DNA of 52,990 bases from CAZIHO01 sp964538875 (GCA_964538875.1 CAZIHO010000009.1:1-52990), one strand, 5' to 3'. Counted from the stretch's first letter, positions 18,971 through 27,212 are shown. Numbers and translations: made by a program. The notes: generated from the letters alone by a model not told the origin.

Positions 18971-19570
18971 TCAGCGTGGTGGGGCGGCCAGGGCGACGGC
19001 GGTCTGAGCCAGGCGGCGGCCCAGGGCCATGCACAGACGCCGCTCTTCCTCGGTGATCGGCAGGCGGCTGTCGGTGCCCGCTAGGTGACTGGCGCCATAG
19101 GGGGTGCCACCACTGCGGGTGGAGAGCAGGTCGGTCTCGCTATAGGGAAGCCCCAGCAGGAGCATGCCTTGGTGCAGTAGGGGCAACAACATGCTGAGGA
19201 GGGTCGCTTCCTGACCACCGTGCAGGCTGGAGGTGGAGGTAAACACCGCCGCCGGCTTACCGATCAGGGCACCGGCCAGCCAGAGGTCGCCGGTCTGGTC
19301 CAGGAAATATTTCAGGGGCGCGGCCATGTTACCGAACCGGGTAGGACTGCCCAGGGCCAGACCTGCACATTCCCGCAGATCCTCCGGGCTGGCGTAGGGG
19401 GGGCCGCTGGCGGGAATGCTATCCGCCACCGCCTCACACACCGGCGACACCGCCGGCACGGTGCGTACCCGCGCCTCCAGGCCGCCTTCCTCGACGCCCC
19501 GGGCGATCAGACGGGCCATCTCGGCGGTGGCGCCGTGGCGGCTGTAATAGAGAACCAGGATGTGGGACAT
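18971..19570 (-). CDS. wrbA: NAD(P)H:quinone oxidoreductase WrbA
   Basis: The product is 199 aa, the usual WrbA length. It has a flavodoxin-like fold: the FMN phosphate loop 'YYSRHGATAEMARL' at the N-terminus, 'GSPTRFGNMAAPLKYFLDQT' and 'FTSTSSLHGGQEATLLSMLLPLLHQGM', all diagnostic for WrbA. It reduces quinones by two electrons and so avoids semiquinone radicals. The start directly abuts the arsC stop, so the two are co-translated. hda follows 115 nt later. Confidence 0.96.
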   Translation of the reverse strand: MSHILVLYYSRHGATAEMARLIARGVEEGGLEARVRTVPAVSPVCEAVADSIPASGPPYASPEDLRECAGLALGSPTRFGNMAAPLKYFLDQTGDLWLAGALIGKPAAVFTSTSSLHGGQEATLLSMLLPLLHQGMLLLGLPYSETDLLSTRSGGTPYGASHLAGTDSRLPITEEERRLCMALGRRLAQTAVALAAPPR

Positions 19571-19921
19571 TCAGAGGATCTCCAAGACCTGTTGCGGGGG
19601 CCGGCCCAGGGCCGCCCGGCTATTATCCTTGACCAGGATGGGGCGCTCGATCAACCTGGGATGGGCGACCATGGCGGCGATCAGTTGCGCACGAGTCAGG
19701 GTGGGATCGGCGAGGCCCAGTTCCCGGTACTCGGGTTCCTTGACCCGCATCAGTTGCCGGGGTTCCATACTCAGTAGAGTGAGCAGATGATCCAGGGTCG
19801 CGGCATCCGGTGGTTGGTCCAGGTAGGGAATCACCTGGGGTTCCAGGCCCTTGGACTGGACCAGCGCCAGGGTTTCCCGGGACTTGCTGCAGCGGGGATT
19901 GTGATAAATCACCAGGGACAT
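19571..19921 (-). CDS. arsC: ArsC-family reductase (YfgD type)
   Basis: The product is 116 aa. The thioredoxin-like ArsC fold is clear: 'IYHNPRCSKSRETLAL' with catalytic Cys11, 'VIPYLDQPP', and the C-terminal 'LIERPILVKDNSRAALGRPP' with the arsenate-binding Arg. Its place beside hda matches the E. coli yfgD-hda arrangement, so this is probably the chromosomal YfgD-type protein, whose arsenate activity is not proven, rather than an arsenic resistance operon; no arsB or arsR is present. It is the first gene of the leftward operon and shares its promoter region with the divergent reductase. Confidence 0.93.
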   Translation of the reverse strand: MSLVIYHNPRCSKSRETLALVQSKGLEPQVIPYLDQPPDAATLDHLLTLLSMEPRQLMRVKEPEYRELGLADPTLTRAQLIAAMVAHPRLIERPILVKDNSRAALGRPPQQVLEIL

Positions 19922-20040
19922 GGATTGAATCCTGCTTTGTGGACAATGGGGTTATTTTACGCGGAGCGGCGGGGGTCGGCGTCCCCGTTGATGATCCGGT
20001 TAGCCACCTGAGGCGCGCCATCGCGAATCGAGGTATCACC

Positions 20041-20802
20041 ATGGTCGAAATGCCTTTTCATCCGAAAGACTACCAGGCGTCCCCAGGACTGCTAGCGGGG
20101 CGGGTCATTTTGGTGACCGGCGCGGGAACTGGCTTGGGCCGTTCCTTGGCCCTGGCCTGCGCGGCCCACGGCGCCACCCTGGTGCTGCTGGGTCCGGTGC
20201 AACGCACCCTGGAGAAGGTCTATGACGAGATCGAGGCGGCGGGCGGCGCCCAGCCGGCCCTGTTCGTCATGGACCTGCTGACAGCCGAGGCCCCCAACTT
20301 CGGCGACCTGGCGGATACCCTGGCGCTGAATTTGGGCCGTCTGGACGGGCTGGTGCACAACGCGGCCCTGTTGCCCTATCTGAGTCGCATCGATGACCTG
20401 GAGCCGGAATCCTGGCAACAGGTGCTTAAGGTCAATCTCACCGCGCCCTTCTTGCTCACCCAGGCCTGCCTGCCGCTGTTGCGCCAGGCGCCAGACGCCT
20501 CGGTGATTTTCACCAGCGACCGGGTGGGACGCTGCGGCAAGGCCTATTGGGGCGCCTATGGGGTGTCCAAATTTGGGCTGGAGGGGCTGAGCCAGATTCT
20601 GGCCGAGGAACTGCGGGACACCAGCGCCATCCGCGTCAACAGCCTGGACCCGGGCGCCCTGCGCACCGACCTGCGGGCGCGGACCTATCCCGGCATGGAT
20701 CCCGATCAATGGCCCCTGCCCGAGGTGGCGGTGCCCGCCTTCCTCTACCTGCTGGGACCGGATAGCCGGGGTGTGACCGGGCAGGCGCTGGACGGACAAT
20801 GA
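20041..20802 (+). CDS. YciK-type short-chain dehydrogenase/reductase
   Basis: The product is 253 aa. 'VILVTGAGTGLGRSLA' is the NADP-binding TGxxxGxG, 'HNAALL' the NAG-like motif, and 'GAYGVSKFGLEG' the YxxxK pair. Overall it fits E. coli YciK (252 aa), an oxidoreductase of unknown substrate. The position that holds the catalytic Ser 13 residues before Tyr is Asp here (FTSDRVGR against FTSSSVGR in YciK), with a Ser one residue earlier. Start ATG 20041 has GAGG 8 nt upstream; the frame stays open further upstream, but that would overlap the arsC promoter. A small ORF overlaps its stop. Confidence 0.9.
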   Translation: MVEMPFHPKDYQASPGLLAGRVILVTGAGTGLGRSLALACAAHGATLVLLGPVQRTLEKVYDEIEAAGGAQPALFVMDLLTAEAPNFGDLADTLALNLGRLDGLVHNAALLPYLSRIDDLEPESWQQVLKVNLTAPFLLTQACLPLLRQAPDASVIFTSDRVGRCGKAYWGAYGVSKFGLEGLSQILAEELRDTSAIRVNSLDPGALRTDLRARTYPGMDPDQWPLPEVAVPAFLYLLGPDSRGVTGQALDGQ

Positions 20803-20933
20803 GCGGGGTGCCAGCGCCGTCGAGGAATCGGCGGCGGTGGCGGAAAATCATTGCCGACCGGGCGGCCAACCCGTTCCGGGGGTCGCCAAAAGATTGGCAT
20901 CCCGTCCCGTTAGTTCCGTTCATCCACCGCTAA
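20799..20933 (+). CDS. Candidate 44-aa ORF coupled to the YciK-like gene
   Basis: The ATG overlaps the stop codon of the preceding gene as ATGA, the layout that supports translational reinitiation. The 44 codons are mostly G/C-ending, and the peptide is strongly basic at its start (SRNRRRWRK) with 'FRGSPKDWHPVPLVPFIHR' at the end. It has no signal peptide and no recognised family. It may be a chance ORF; only the overlap and codon use favour it. Confidence 0.25.
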   Translation: MSGVPAPSRNRRRWRKIIADRAANPFRGSPKDWHPVPLVPFIHR

Positions 20934-21016
20934 CCGATTCATTAGAAAATAATCAATCCTTGGCATGGTTCTAGCTATCCCTCGATTAAGGCAATCTTGC
21001 GGAAGGCAGCACCATC

Positions 21017-21922
21017 ATGATGACGGCATACGGGCACATGGCGGACAAAATCTCCAATCCATTATCTTTCTCCCGGGTAATCCAGGGTGAGCGAAGCCTG
21101 GATCCCAACTACCGGGTACTGGAACTCACCGGTCTGTTGCAAACCACCCTGGACGTGGGGGAACTGGTCAAGCTGTTTCTCAAGGAATTGCAGACCCAGG
21201 TGGATTTCGACGGTTGCCAGTACGCCCACAAGGATCAGGCGGTGGAACTGATTGACGGTAGTCTGCTGGGCCACAATCTGGGTTACAGCCTAAGCATCCA
21301 GGGCGAACGTCTGGGGGAAATAGCCTTCTACCGATCCTACGAATTCAGCGACAAGGAAGCCCGTACCCTCGAAGACCTGCTGGCCGCCCTGTTGTATCCC
21401 TTGCGTAACGCGCTCCAGTACCGCAGCGCGGTGCTGTCGGCGCTCATTGACCCCCTGACCAAGGTGAACAATCGCTCGGCCATGGACGTGGTGCTGGCTC
21501 GGGAAGTGGAGTTGGCCCATCGTCAGGCCTGTCCCCTCAGCGTGATCCTGCTGGACGTGGACCATTTCAAGCAGATCAACGACACCTTTGGGCATCTGGC
21601 CGGTGACCAGTGTCTGCAAGCGGTGGCGCACTGTGTCGCGGACTGTATTCGCGGCAGCGACCTGCTGTTTCGGTGCGGAGGCGAGGAGTTTCTGGTGCTA
21701 TTGAGCCAGACCGAGCAGGAAGGAGCCGCCCTGCTGGCGGAGCGCATCCGCCGCAACGTGGCGGATCTGGTACTGGCGGCAGCTCCCCAGCGGCGCATCG
21801 GCGTGAGTCTCGGGGTGGCCCAATTGCAGGCCAAGGAGACGGTCTCGGCCCTGTATCAGCGGGCCGACGCGGCCATGTACCGGGCCAAGAACCTGGGCCG
21901 CAACCGGGTCGAGATCGGCTAG
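21017..21922 (+). CDS. Diguanylate cyclase with GAF-like N-terminal domain
   Basis: The product is 301 aa and soluble. Residues about 25-140 look like a divergent GAF sensor ('RVLELTGLLQTTLDVGELVKLF', then 'LIDGSLLGHNLGYSLSIQGERLGEIAFYR' across predicted strands). The GGDEF domain has 'DPLTKVNNRSAMD', 'LLDVDHFKQINDTFGH' and the active-site variant GGEEF (221-225), which is catalytically competent in known enzymes. It should make c-di-GMP in response to a cytoplasmic ligand or partner. The ATG at 21017 follows GGAAG; a second ATG is next to it. It is monocistronic, with a long non-coding stretch downstream. Confidence 0.92.
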   Translation: MMTAYGHMADKISNPLSFSRVIQGERSLDPNYRVLELTGLLQTTLDVGELVKLFLKELQTQVDFDGCQYAHKDQAVELIDGSLLGHNLGYSLSIQGERLGEIAFYRSYEFSDKEARTLEDLLAALLYPLRNALQYRSAVLSALIDPLTKVNNRSAMDVVLAREVELAHRQACPLSVILLDVDHFKQINDTFGHLAGDQCLQAVAHCVADCIRGSDLLFRCGGEEFLVLLSQTEQEGAALLAERIRRNVADLVLAAAPQRRIGVSLGVAQLQAKETVSALYQRADAAMYRAKNLGRNRVEIG

Positions 21923-22493
21923 GGCGGCGCCGGTCCCCTGGGTCCGCCAGATAAAAGCTGGCCTGCATACAGACCTCTCAATTGGGCTGGACCAATCGCT
22001 GGCACGGCGGGCCGGTCCTGACCCCAGGGTCCCGGTAAAAGACCATTTCCGGCCGTCCGTCGCCTGCCGAAGGGGTGTCGCCTGGGGAGGGGGAGCCCCA
22101 GGTGGGAGGCCCGGAGCTTCGGCAAAATACGATTTAATGGTCTTTAGGGTGTTTCCATTGGCCGGTTGGGTGACCGGCGCAAGCCGTCGTAGCAGGTCCA
22201 GGTGGCGGCCGGCGCGGGCCTGGAACAAAGGGGCTAGTCGCTGTTAAGGACAAAATATAAACCCTAATTCTATTATTGGCTTCACTGGGAGGAAAGTTAT
22301 TATTTCTGCCTTCGAAGGCGCTTGTTTCTGTTTTTTGATGGGGTTCGCGGTTGATTTAGGGCTGGCTTTCTAGGAACTTTGAGGGCAAAATTTCTCCCGC
22401 CCTGGGGCTGGGAAGTTGTGGCCCCGGTTTTATTCGCTGGTCACGGGATCGGCCGTTAAACGACCTCTTGAGTTTTTCTGAGTCGATAATTTC
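21923..22493. other. 571-bp intergenic region, no gene recognised
   Basis: The first 280 bp are GC-rich and hold only antisense shadows of the cyclase gene. From about 22250 on it turns AT-rich. There is a 12-bp palindrome GCCTTCGAAGGC (22308-22319) followed by T-rich sequence, which could be a weak terminator or an operator. The promoter of the receiver-ATPase gene must lie in the last 200 bp. A small RNA here is possible but unsupported. Confidence 0.4.
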
Positions 22494-23402
22494 ATGAGCG
22501 CGACAAAACCCCGGATTTTGGTTGTCGATGACGAACCCATCAATCGGCTGTTGATCAACAACTATTTGCGGGGCGGCGAATACCAGTTGAATACCGCCTG
22601 CGATGGGCAGGAAGCCTGGGAACAACTGTCGGCGGAGCCCAAGGGTTTCGATCTGGTGTTGTTGGACATCATGATGCCCCGGGTGGATGGCTGGGAAGTC
22701 TTGCGGCGGATCAAGACCGATCCGGTCATGCAGGCCATTCCGGTGGTGGTGCAAACCGCGCTGAACTGCCCCCAGGATGTGCACCGGGGCATTCGATCCG
22801 GTGCCTATCATTACCTGTCCAAGCCCTACGAGAAGGAAATGCTGCGCTCGGTGATTGCCGCCGGGGTGCGGGATAGCCGCCGCTATCGGCGCCTCCAGGA
22901 TCAGGTTGAGCGGGTCGGCCGCATGCTCGGCCTGGTGCGCCGCGCCGAGTTCCAGTTTCGCACCCCTGAGGAAGGCCGGGAATTGGCCCGTACCCTGGCC
23001 AGTGCTTGTCCGGATCCGGGTCGCGTGGTGGTGGGACTGGCGGAATTGCTGGTGAACGCGGTGGAGCACGGCAACCTGGCCATCGACCATCGGGACAGGA
23101 ACCGCTTTCTTGGAACCAACAGCATGGACCAGGAGGTATTCCGGCGCCTTAGGCTGCCGGAGTACCGGGACCGGTTCGTGCAGGTGAACTACGAGCGCGA
23201 CGCCGACGAAATCCGCATCCATATCCGGAATCAGGGCGAGGGATGGCCCGGGGCAGGGCAGGGCGCGGCGGACCCGCGCTCCGGATTCGATACCCAGGGT
23301 CGAGGCATTCTGGCGGCGCACCGCATAAGTTTCGACGAGTTGGAATTCCGGGAGCCGGGTAACGAGGTGGTGGCGGTGATCCGGATTCCGGCCACCCATT
23401 AG
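22494..23402 (+). CDS. Response regulator with anti-sigma-factor-type ATPase domain
   Basis: The product is 302 aa. Residues 6-125 are a receiver domain (acidic pair in VVDDEP, phosphoacceptor D58 in LLDIMMP, Lys in LSKPYE). A short coiled linker follows, then a GHKL-type ATPase domain of the RsbW/SpoIIAB kind: N-box ELLVNAVEHGN (N188), a diverged NQGEGW segment in place of the usual DxGxG box, and a late GRGI box. There is no HisKA domain, so it cannot act as a normal histidine kinase. The layout suggests a phosphorylation-controlled anti-sigma factor or protein kinase, but no sigma factor, anti-anti-sigma (STAS) or PP2C gene is beside it. The linker 'QDQVERVGRMLGLVRRAEFQFRT' (split here) is helical. 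Confidence 0.88.
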   Translation: MSATKPRILVVDDEPINRLLINNYLRGGEYQLNTACDGQEAWEQLSAEPKGFDLVLLDIMMPRVDGWEVLRRIKTDPVMQAIPVVVQTALNCPQDVHRGIRSGAYHYLSKPYEKEMLRSVIAAGVRDSRRYRRLQDQVERVGRMLGLVRRAEFQFRTPEEGRELARTLASACPDPGRVVVGLAELLVNAVEHGNLAIDHRDRNRFLGTNSMDQEVFRRLRLPEYRDRFVQVNYERDADEIRIHIRNQGEGWPGAGQGAADPRSGFDTQGRGILAAHRISFDELEFREPGNEVVAVIRIPATH

Positions 23403-23418
23403 TCGCTCACAGGACACC

Positions 23419-23523
23419 ATGCAACATCAGACATTTTGGGTACGCACACTTCCCCTCCTATTGATCGGTCTCACCTTGCTCCTTTTTAACTATAGTGAGT
23501 ATTGGATCCTTTTCGGCCGGTGA
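23419..23523 (+). CDS. Candidate 34-aa single-membrane-span protein
   Basis: The ORF starts with ATG 16 nt after the receiver-ATPase stop, with AGGA 4 nt upstream (a short spacing). The peptide reads MQHQTFWVRTLPLLLIGLTL onward through 'LLFNYSEYWILFGR': a short polar start, one hydrophobic span and a basic end. Composition fits a real membrane microprotein, and placement suggests the same transcript as the regulator before it. It is too short for homology by eye. Confidence 0.4.
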   Translation: MQHQTFWVRTLPLLLIGLTLLLFNYSEYWILFGR

Positions 23524-23589
23524 TGGGCGCTGACGCTTAGCCCGCGGGCCGAATTAAACAGACGCCCTCCCTGGTGACTGGGTTCCGGT

Positions 23590-23605
23590 AATTCCCGCGG
23601 GAATT
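23590..23605. repeat. 16-bp perfect palindrome AATTCCCGCGGGAATT
   Basis: The palindrome has no spacer, so it cannot form a usual hairpin and would rather be a protein-binding site. It lies about 32-47 bp before the ATG pair of the PIG-V-like gene, in the position of an operator or activator site. Confidence 0.5.
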
Positions 23606-23636
23606 GCGGCTTCCGGGTTTCGACGCCAAGTGGCTA

Positions 23637-24863
23637 ATGATGTATAAAGTCTCGCCCCCTTTCTCTCAGGCATCTGAGGAGCTTTCGCTTAGTGGGGTAA
23701 GGTTTGTCCTTTTCGTGTTCCTTCTCACCCGCGCCGGCATTTTTGCGTTGGCTTACCTTGCCGAGATCGCACTCCCTTCAAACGCTGACCCGATATTCTC
23801 CTGGCATACTGCGCCGAACATCATCATTCTGGATGTAATGGCGCGATTCGATAGCGCCTTTTATCTCCAAATCATCGAGCAGGGCTATTCTTGCAACGCC
23901 GCACCACCGCGAAATCTGGGCTTTTTCCCGTTATACCCACTGCTGGTCAGTCTGTTCGGTGCCACGACACCGGTGCAGCGAGTGGCGGCCGGTGTATTTG
24001 TCAGCAACCTGCTTTTCCTGGGCGCGCTGATTTTGTTGTACAAGCTGGTACTGTTTGAGTGGAAAGACTCTTCGGCCGCCCGGCGGACGGTTTTTTATAT
24101 GGCCATCGCTCCAGGGAGTGTGTTTTTTTGTGCAGTATATACTGAAAGTATGTTTCTATTTTTATTCGTAGCCCTGTTCTACGCCATTCGCTGCGAGCGC
24201 TGGTATTGGGCAACTCTGTTCGCCATGCTGCTACCTGTCACCCGGATGCAAGGCATTCTCGCCCCTCCCATATTGGTGCTCGGCTGGATGTACGCTCACG
24301 GTTGGGCCCTACGCGGGTTGTTCTCCGCCCAGATGTGGCGACCCTTCGCTGGACAGTTACGCGGAGATTGGCCCCAGTTCTTCCTGTTATTGCTTTCCTT
24401 TTCGCTCCTGCTTAGCCATTTGTATTCTTTACAGGTGCATTGCGGCGATTTTTTTGCCCTTTACAAGGCACAGATCGTTGGTTTCCAACACGCAATAAGA
24501 GGACCCTGGGCGGTTCTTTGGAATTCAATGAGTTACCTTTATCATTGCGACTTTAAGACGGGTATTGTCAATGTCAACGCATTATTAGAGGTGGCGGTTA
24601 TACTGTTCAGCCTGATAATGGCCGTTCCAGTCTTCTCAAAACTTGGAACGGTTTATGGAATATTTACGCTTGCTTCAGTATTGCTCCCCATTACGTCAAT
24701 GACAGCAGGCTTCGTTCGTTATTACTCGGTTATTTTCCCCATCATCATGGTGCTAGGGGCATTGGGACGGGTGGAAGCGGTCGATCGTGCGGTGGTGGTG
24801 GCAACCTTCTTGCTCCTTGCATTTGGAACCGTATTATTTGCGAATGGGTACTTTTTCATGTAG
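23637..24863 (+). CDS. Polytopic mannosyltransferase-like protein (PIG-V type)
   Basis: The product is about 408 aa with roughly ten membrane helices. The segment 'MARFDSAFYLQIIEQGYS' followed by 'LGFFPLYPLLVSLFG' is the conserved luminal loop of PIG-V/GT-C family mannosyltransferases, with the essential Asp in RFDS/RWDS. A second family element is 'APGSVFFCAVYTESMFLFLF'. Bacterial members use a lipid-linked sugar donor, and the product here is unknown. The next gene encodes a family 2 glycosyltransferase of the dolichol-phosphate-mannose-synthase type, which could supply that donor; this pairing is an inference. Start is uncertain: two ATGs (23637, 23640) lack a good ribosome binding site, and TTG 23604 is an alternative. 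Base composition is clearly more AT-rich than its neighbours. Confidence 0.82.
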   Translation: MMYKVSPPFSQASEELSLSGVRFVLFVFLLTRAGIFALAYLAEIALPSNADPIFSWHTAPNIIILDVMARFDSAFYLQIIEQGYSCNAAPPRNLGFFPLYPLLVSLFGATTPVQRVAAGVFVSNLLFLGALILLYKLVLFEWKDSSAARRTVFYMAIAPGSVFFCAVYTESMFLFLFVALFYAIRCERWYWATLFAMLLPVTRMQGILAPPILVLGWMYAHGWALRGLFSAQMWRPFAGQLRGDWPQFFLLLLSFSLLLSHLYSLQVHCGDFFALYKAQIVGFQHAIRGPWAVLWNSMSYLYHCDFKTGIVNVNALLEVAVILFSLIMAVPVFSKLGTVYGIFTLASVLLPITSMTAGFVRYYSVIFPIIMVLGALGRVEAVDRAVVVATFLLLAFGTVLFANGYFFM

Positions 24864-25040
24864 CGAATGACGCTATCGCCGTATCCTAGGACAGGTTGAA
24901 TATGCGGCATGTGACTTTTGGTCCATGATGTGCAACCTCTAGCCAAGGGTCCGGCACTCGATAGCTAATCCGGATGAACAATCTATCTCATTGCCTGGAC
25001 CCAGAGAACCTGGGCGATCTTTACGGGAGAGGCATGATCC

Positions 25041-25820
25041 ATGATTGAGGGTAAGCGACTGGTCGTAGTCATGCCTGCCTACAACGCAGAGCAGACCTTA
25101 CGACAGACATTTCAGGAGATTCCCTGGGATTGGGTGGATGAGGTCCTATTGGTAGACGATCATTCTAAGGATGGCACGGTGGCGCTCGCTCGACAATTGG
25201 GCATTCGTACCTTCGTGCATGCAGCGAATCGGGGGTATGGCGGCAATCAAAAAACCTGTTTCCAACAGGCATTACAACGGGGTGCCGATATCGTGGTGAT
25301 GGTCCACCCGGACCGGCAGCACTTCCCGGACCTAATACCAAGCCTCGGTTCCATGATCGCCAGTGGCCATTATGACCTGGTGTTGGGATCTAGAATGCTG
25401 GGCGGCAGCCCTCTCGCGGGTGGTATGCCCCTGTATAAATATCTCAGCAATATCGGCCTGACCAAGTTCCAGAACCTGTTATTGGGGGCGGACCTGTCGG
25501 AATACCATACGGGATTTCGCGCCTTTTCCCGCCGGCTCTTGGTGACGTTGCCGTTGGAGGAAAATTCCGAGGGTTTCCTGTTCGACAATGAAATACTGGC
25601 GCAGGCAAGGTTCTTTGGATTTCGTATCGGCGAGGTCGGTTGTCCGACTCGTTACTTGCCGGAATCGTCAACTATCGGTTGGTGGCAATCCCTGAAGTAT
25701 GGGTTGGGGGTGTTGCGGGTGAGTTGCGCTTATCGTGCCTCCTGGTGGGGGGTGTTCCGATCCCGAATATTCTGTCGGGAAGGACAGCGACTCGACCTCA
25801 AGCAGTGCGATTGTTCCTGA
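25041..25820 (+). CDS. Family 2 glycosyltransferase (polyprenyl-phosphate sugar synthase type)
   Basis: The product is 259 aa, soluble or peripheral. It is a GT-A fold: 'VVVMPAYNAEQTLRQTF', the nucleotide-binding 'VDDHSKDGT' (D39, D40), and 'RGYGGNQKTCF', which is typical of DPM1-like enzymes. The motif usually read as HPDxQ is kept as HPDRQ (89-93). 'SRMLGG' and 'DLSEYHTGFRAFSR' (the ExxxGxR-type segment) follow. Later it has 'IGEVGCPTRYLPESSTI'. It would transfer a sugar from a nucleotide donor to a polyprenyl phosphate, giving a donor for a GT-C enzyme such as the one encoded 177 bp upstream. It lacks the C-terminal membrane anchor of GtrB-type enzymes. The C-terminus is Cys/Arg-rich and not conserved as far as I know. 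Confidence 0.88.
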   Translation: MIEGKRLVVVMPAYNAEQTLRQTFQEIPWDWVDEVLLVDDHSKDGTVALARQLGIRTFVHAANRGYGGNQKTCFQQALQRGADIVVMVHPDRQHFPDLIPSLGSMIASGHYDLVLGSRMLGGSPLAGGMPLYKYLSNIGLTKFQNLLLGADLSEYHTGFRAFSRRLLVTLPLEENSEGFLFDNEILAQARFFGFRIGEVGCPTRYLPESSTIGWWQSLKYGLGVLRVSCAYRASWWGVFRSRIFCREGQRLDLKQCDCS

Positions 25821-26095
25821 CGGCGCTACCTGGGATCGGTGCGGCGCAAGGGGATGCTCGTTGTCGCGGAGCCCTTTCGACCGGGGATGGGGGTAGATCG
25901 AGACTTCAGTTGGAGCCGGAAGTGCCTGAGGCGCGGGTCTTGACGGAATCGGCCAGCCAATCCTGGGCCACCGAAGGCGGGAAGATTTCCGACCAGATCA
26001 AAGCCCAGGAAGACCGGCGGGTAACGCGAGTGCCGGGTAGGGAAGTCGTGGGGTTAACAGGATTCCGGCTGCCCACTAGGGGACGGGATGCCGCC

Positions 26096-26527
26096 TCAGG
26101 CCTTGAGCAAGGCGCGGACGTAGTTCAGGTACGCCTGTTCGTCGGGCAAACGCCCGGCCCGTTGGGCCTCCCACAGGGCGAGCCCCAAACATTCCATCAA
26201 TTCATGTTCTGCCTGGTGGGCGTCACCCCGGCGGCGCGCCAACTGCTGATAGAGATCGCGGATGCCGTCCGGCCGATCCGCCAGTAATTGTTCCTGGAGA
26301 CTGATGTGCATTCCCAGATGGAGGAAGGGGTTGGTTTGTCCGCCCTCCGGGGTGAAATCCTGATCCAGGCCGGCATCGCCCTGTTCCAACAGGCTCTGGT
26401 ACTCCGGGTGCTCCCCAATCACCTGGGCCACCAGGCGCTCCAGGGGTTCCAGGGGCAGTCCCTGGCGGGCCTTGCGCCAGGCATCCAAGAATACACGGCG
26501 TAGCCGGGTGCGGTCGGAAGTCAGCAT
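26096..26527 (-). CDS. DUF1841 family protein
   Basis: The product is 143 aa, with no membrane segments. The start 'DRTRLRRVFLDAWRKARQGLPLEPLE' (split here), 'VIGEHPEYQSLLE', 'NPFLHLGMHISLQEQL' and the end 'AELMECLGLALWEAQR'-like pattern match DUF1841, a small proteobacterial family of unknown function. It follows nth by 22 nt in the same direction, an arrangement consistent with one operon. The His-rich 'LHLGMHISLQEQ' could bind a metal, but this is a guess. Confidence 0.88.
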   Translation of the reverse strand: MLTSDRTRLRRVFLDAWRKARQGLPLEPLERLVAQVIGEHPEYQSLLEQGDAGLDQDFTPEGGQTNPFLHLGMHISLQEQLLADRPDGIRDLYQQLARRRGDAHQAEHELMECLGLALWEAQRAGRLPDEQAYLNYVRALLKA

Positions 26528-26549
26528 GGCGGTACCGGGGGGCTGGGGG

Positions 26550-27212
26550 TCATGGCGGGGATTTTAGCTCAGCGGTTCCGGCGGGACCTGGGTTTGGGTA
26601 CTGGCACAGGTCCGCCACCGGGCAACTGGCGCATTTGGGCGCCCGGGCGGTGCATTGGTAGCGGCCGTGCAGGATCAGCCAGTGGTGGGCGTGCTGGAGG
26701 AATTCCGCAGGAACCTGGCGTAACAATTCCCGCTCCACCGCTAGGGGCGTGCGGCCCGGGGCCAGGCCAGTTCGGTTGGCGACCCGAAAAATATGGGTGT
26801 CCACCGCTAGAGTCGGCTGGCCAAAGGCCACGTTGAGTACCACGTTGGCGGTCTTGCGGCCCACGCCGGGCAGGGCCTCCAGGGCCGCCCGCTCGGCGGG
26901 CACCTGGCCGGCGTGCCGTTCCAGCAGGATGCGGCAGGTTTCCAGGATATGGCGTGCCTTGGTGTTGAACAGGCCGATGGTCTGGATATGGGCCTTGAGC
27001 CCCGCCTCACCCAGGGCCAGGAGGCCGGCCGGCGTGTTGGCCACCGGGAACAGGCGCTCAGTAGCCTTGTTGACGCCCTTGTCGGTGGCCTGGGCGGAGA
27101 GCATCACCGCCACCAGCAATTCAAAGGGCGTGGCGTGGCGCAGTTCGCTAGCCGGATTGGGGTTGGCGGCCCGCAACCGCTCGAACAGGGCTTGGCGTTG
27201 CTCGGGAGTCAT
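26550..27212 (-). CDS. nth: Endonuclease III
   Basis: The product is 220 aa. It is a DNA glycosylase/AP lyase that removes oxidised pyrimidines. Helix-hairpin-helix 'LPGVGRKTAN' carries catalytic Lys120, and 'VDTHIFR' carries Asp138. Four cysteines (187, 194, 197, 203) form the C-X6-C-X2-C-X5-C iron-sulfur cluster. All of these numbers agree with the E. coli enzyme. It is divergent from lexA, 108 bp away, so the shared region also holds the LexA box. Confidence 0.98.
   Translation of the reverse strand: MTPEQRQALFERLRAANPNPASELRHATPFELLVAVMLSAQATDKGVNKATERLFPVANTPAGLLALGEAGLKAHIQTIGLFNTKARHILETCRILLERHAGQVPAERAALEALPGVGRKTANVVLNVAFGQPTLAVDTHIFRVANRTGLAPGRTPLAVERELLRQVPAEFLQHAHHWLILHGRYQCTARAPKCASCPVADLCQYPNPGPAGTAELKSPP

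Noticed and set aside
22138..22248. 36-codon ORF after the diguanylate cyclase
   Set aside because: Arg/Trp/Gly-rich, no ribosome binding site; looks like chance.
22356..23420. 354-codon open frame on the minus strand
   Set aside because: Antisense shadow of the receiver-ATPase gene; no motif or start signal.
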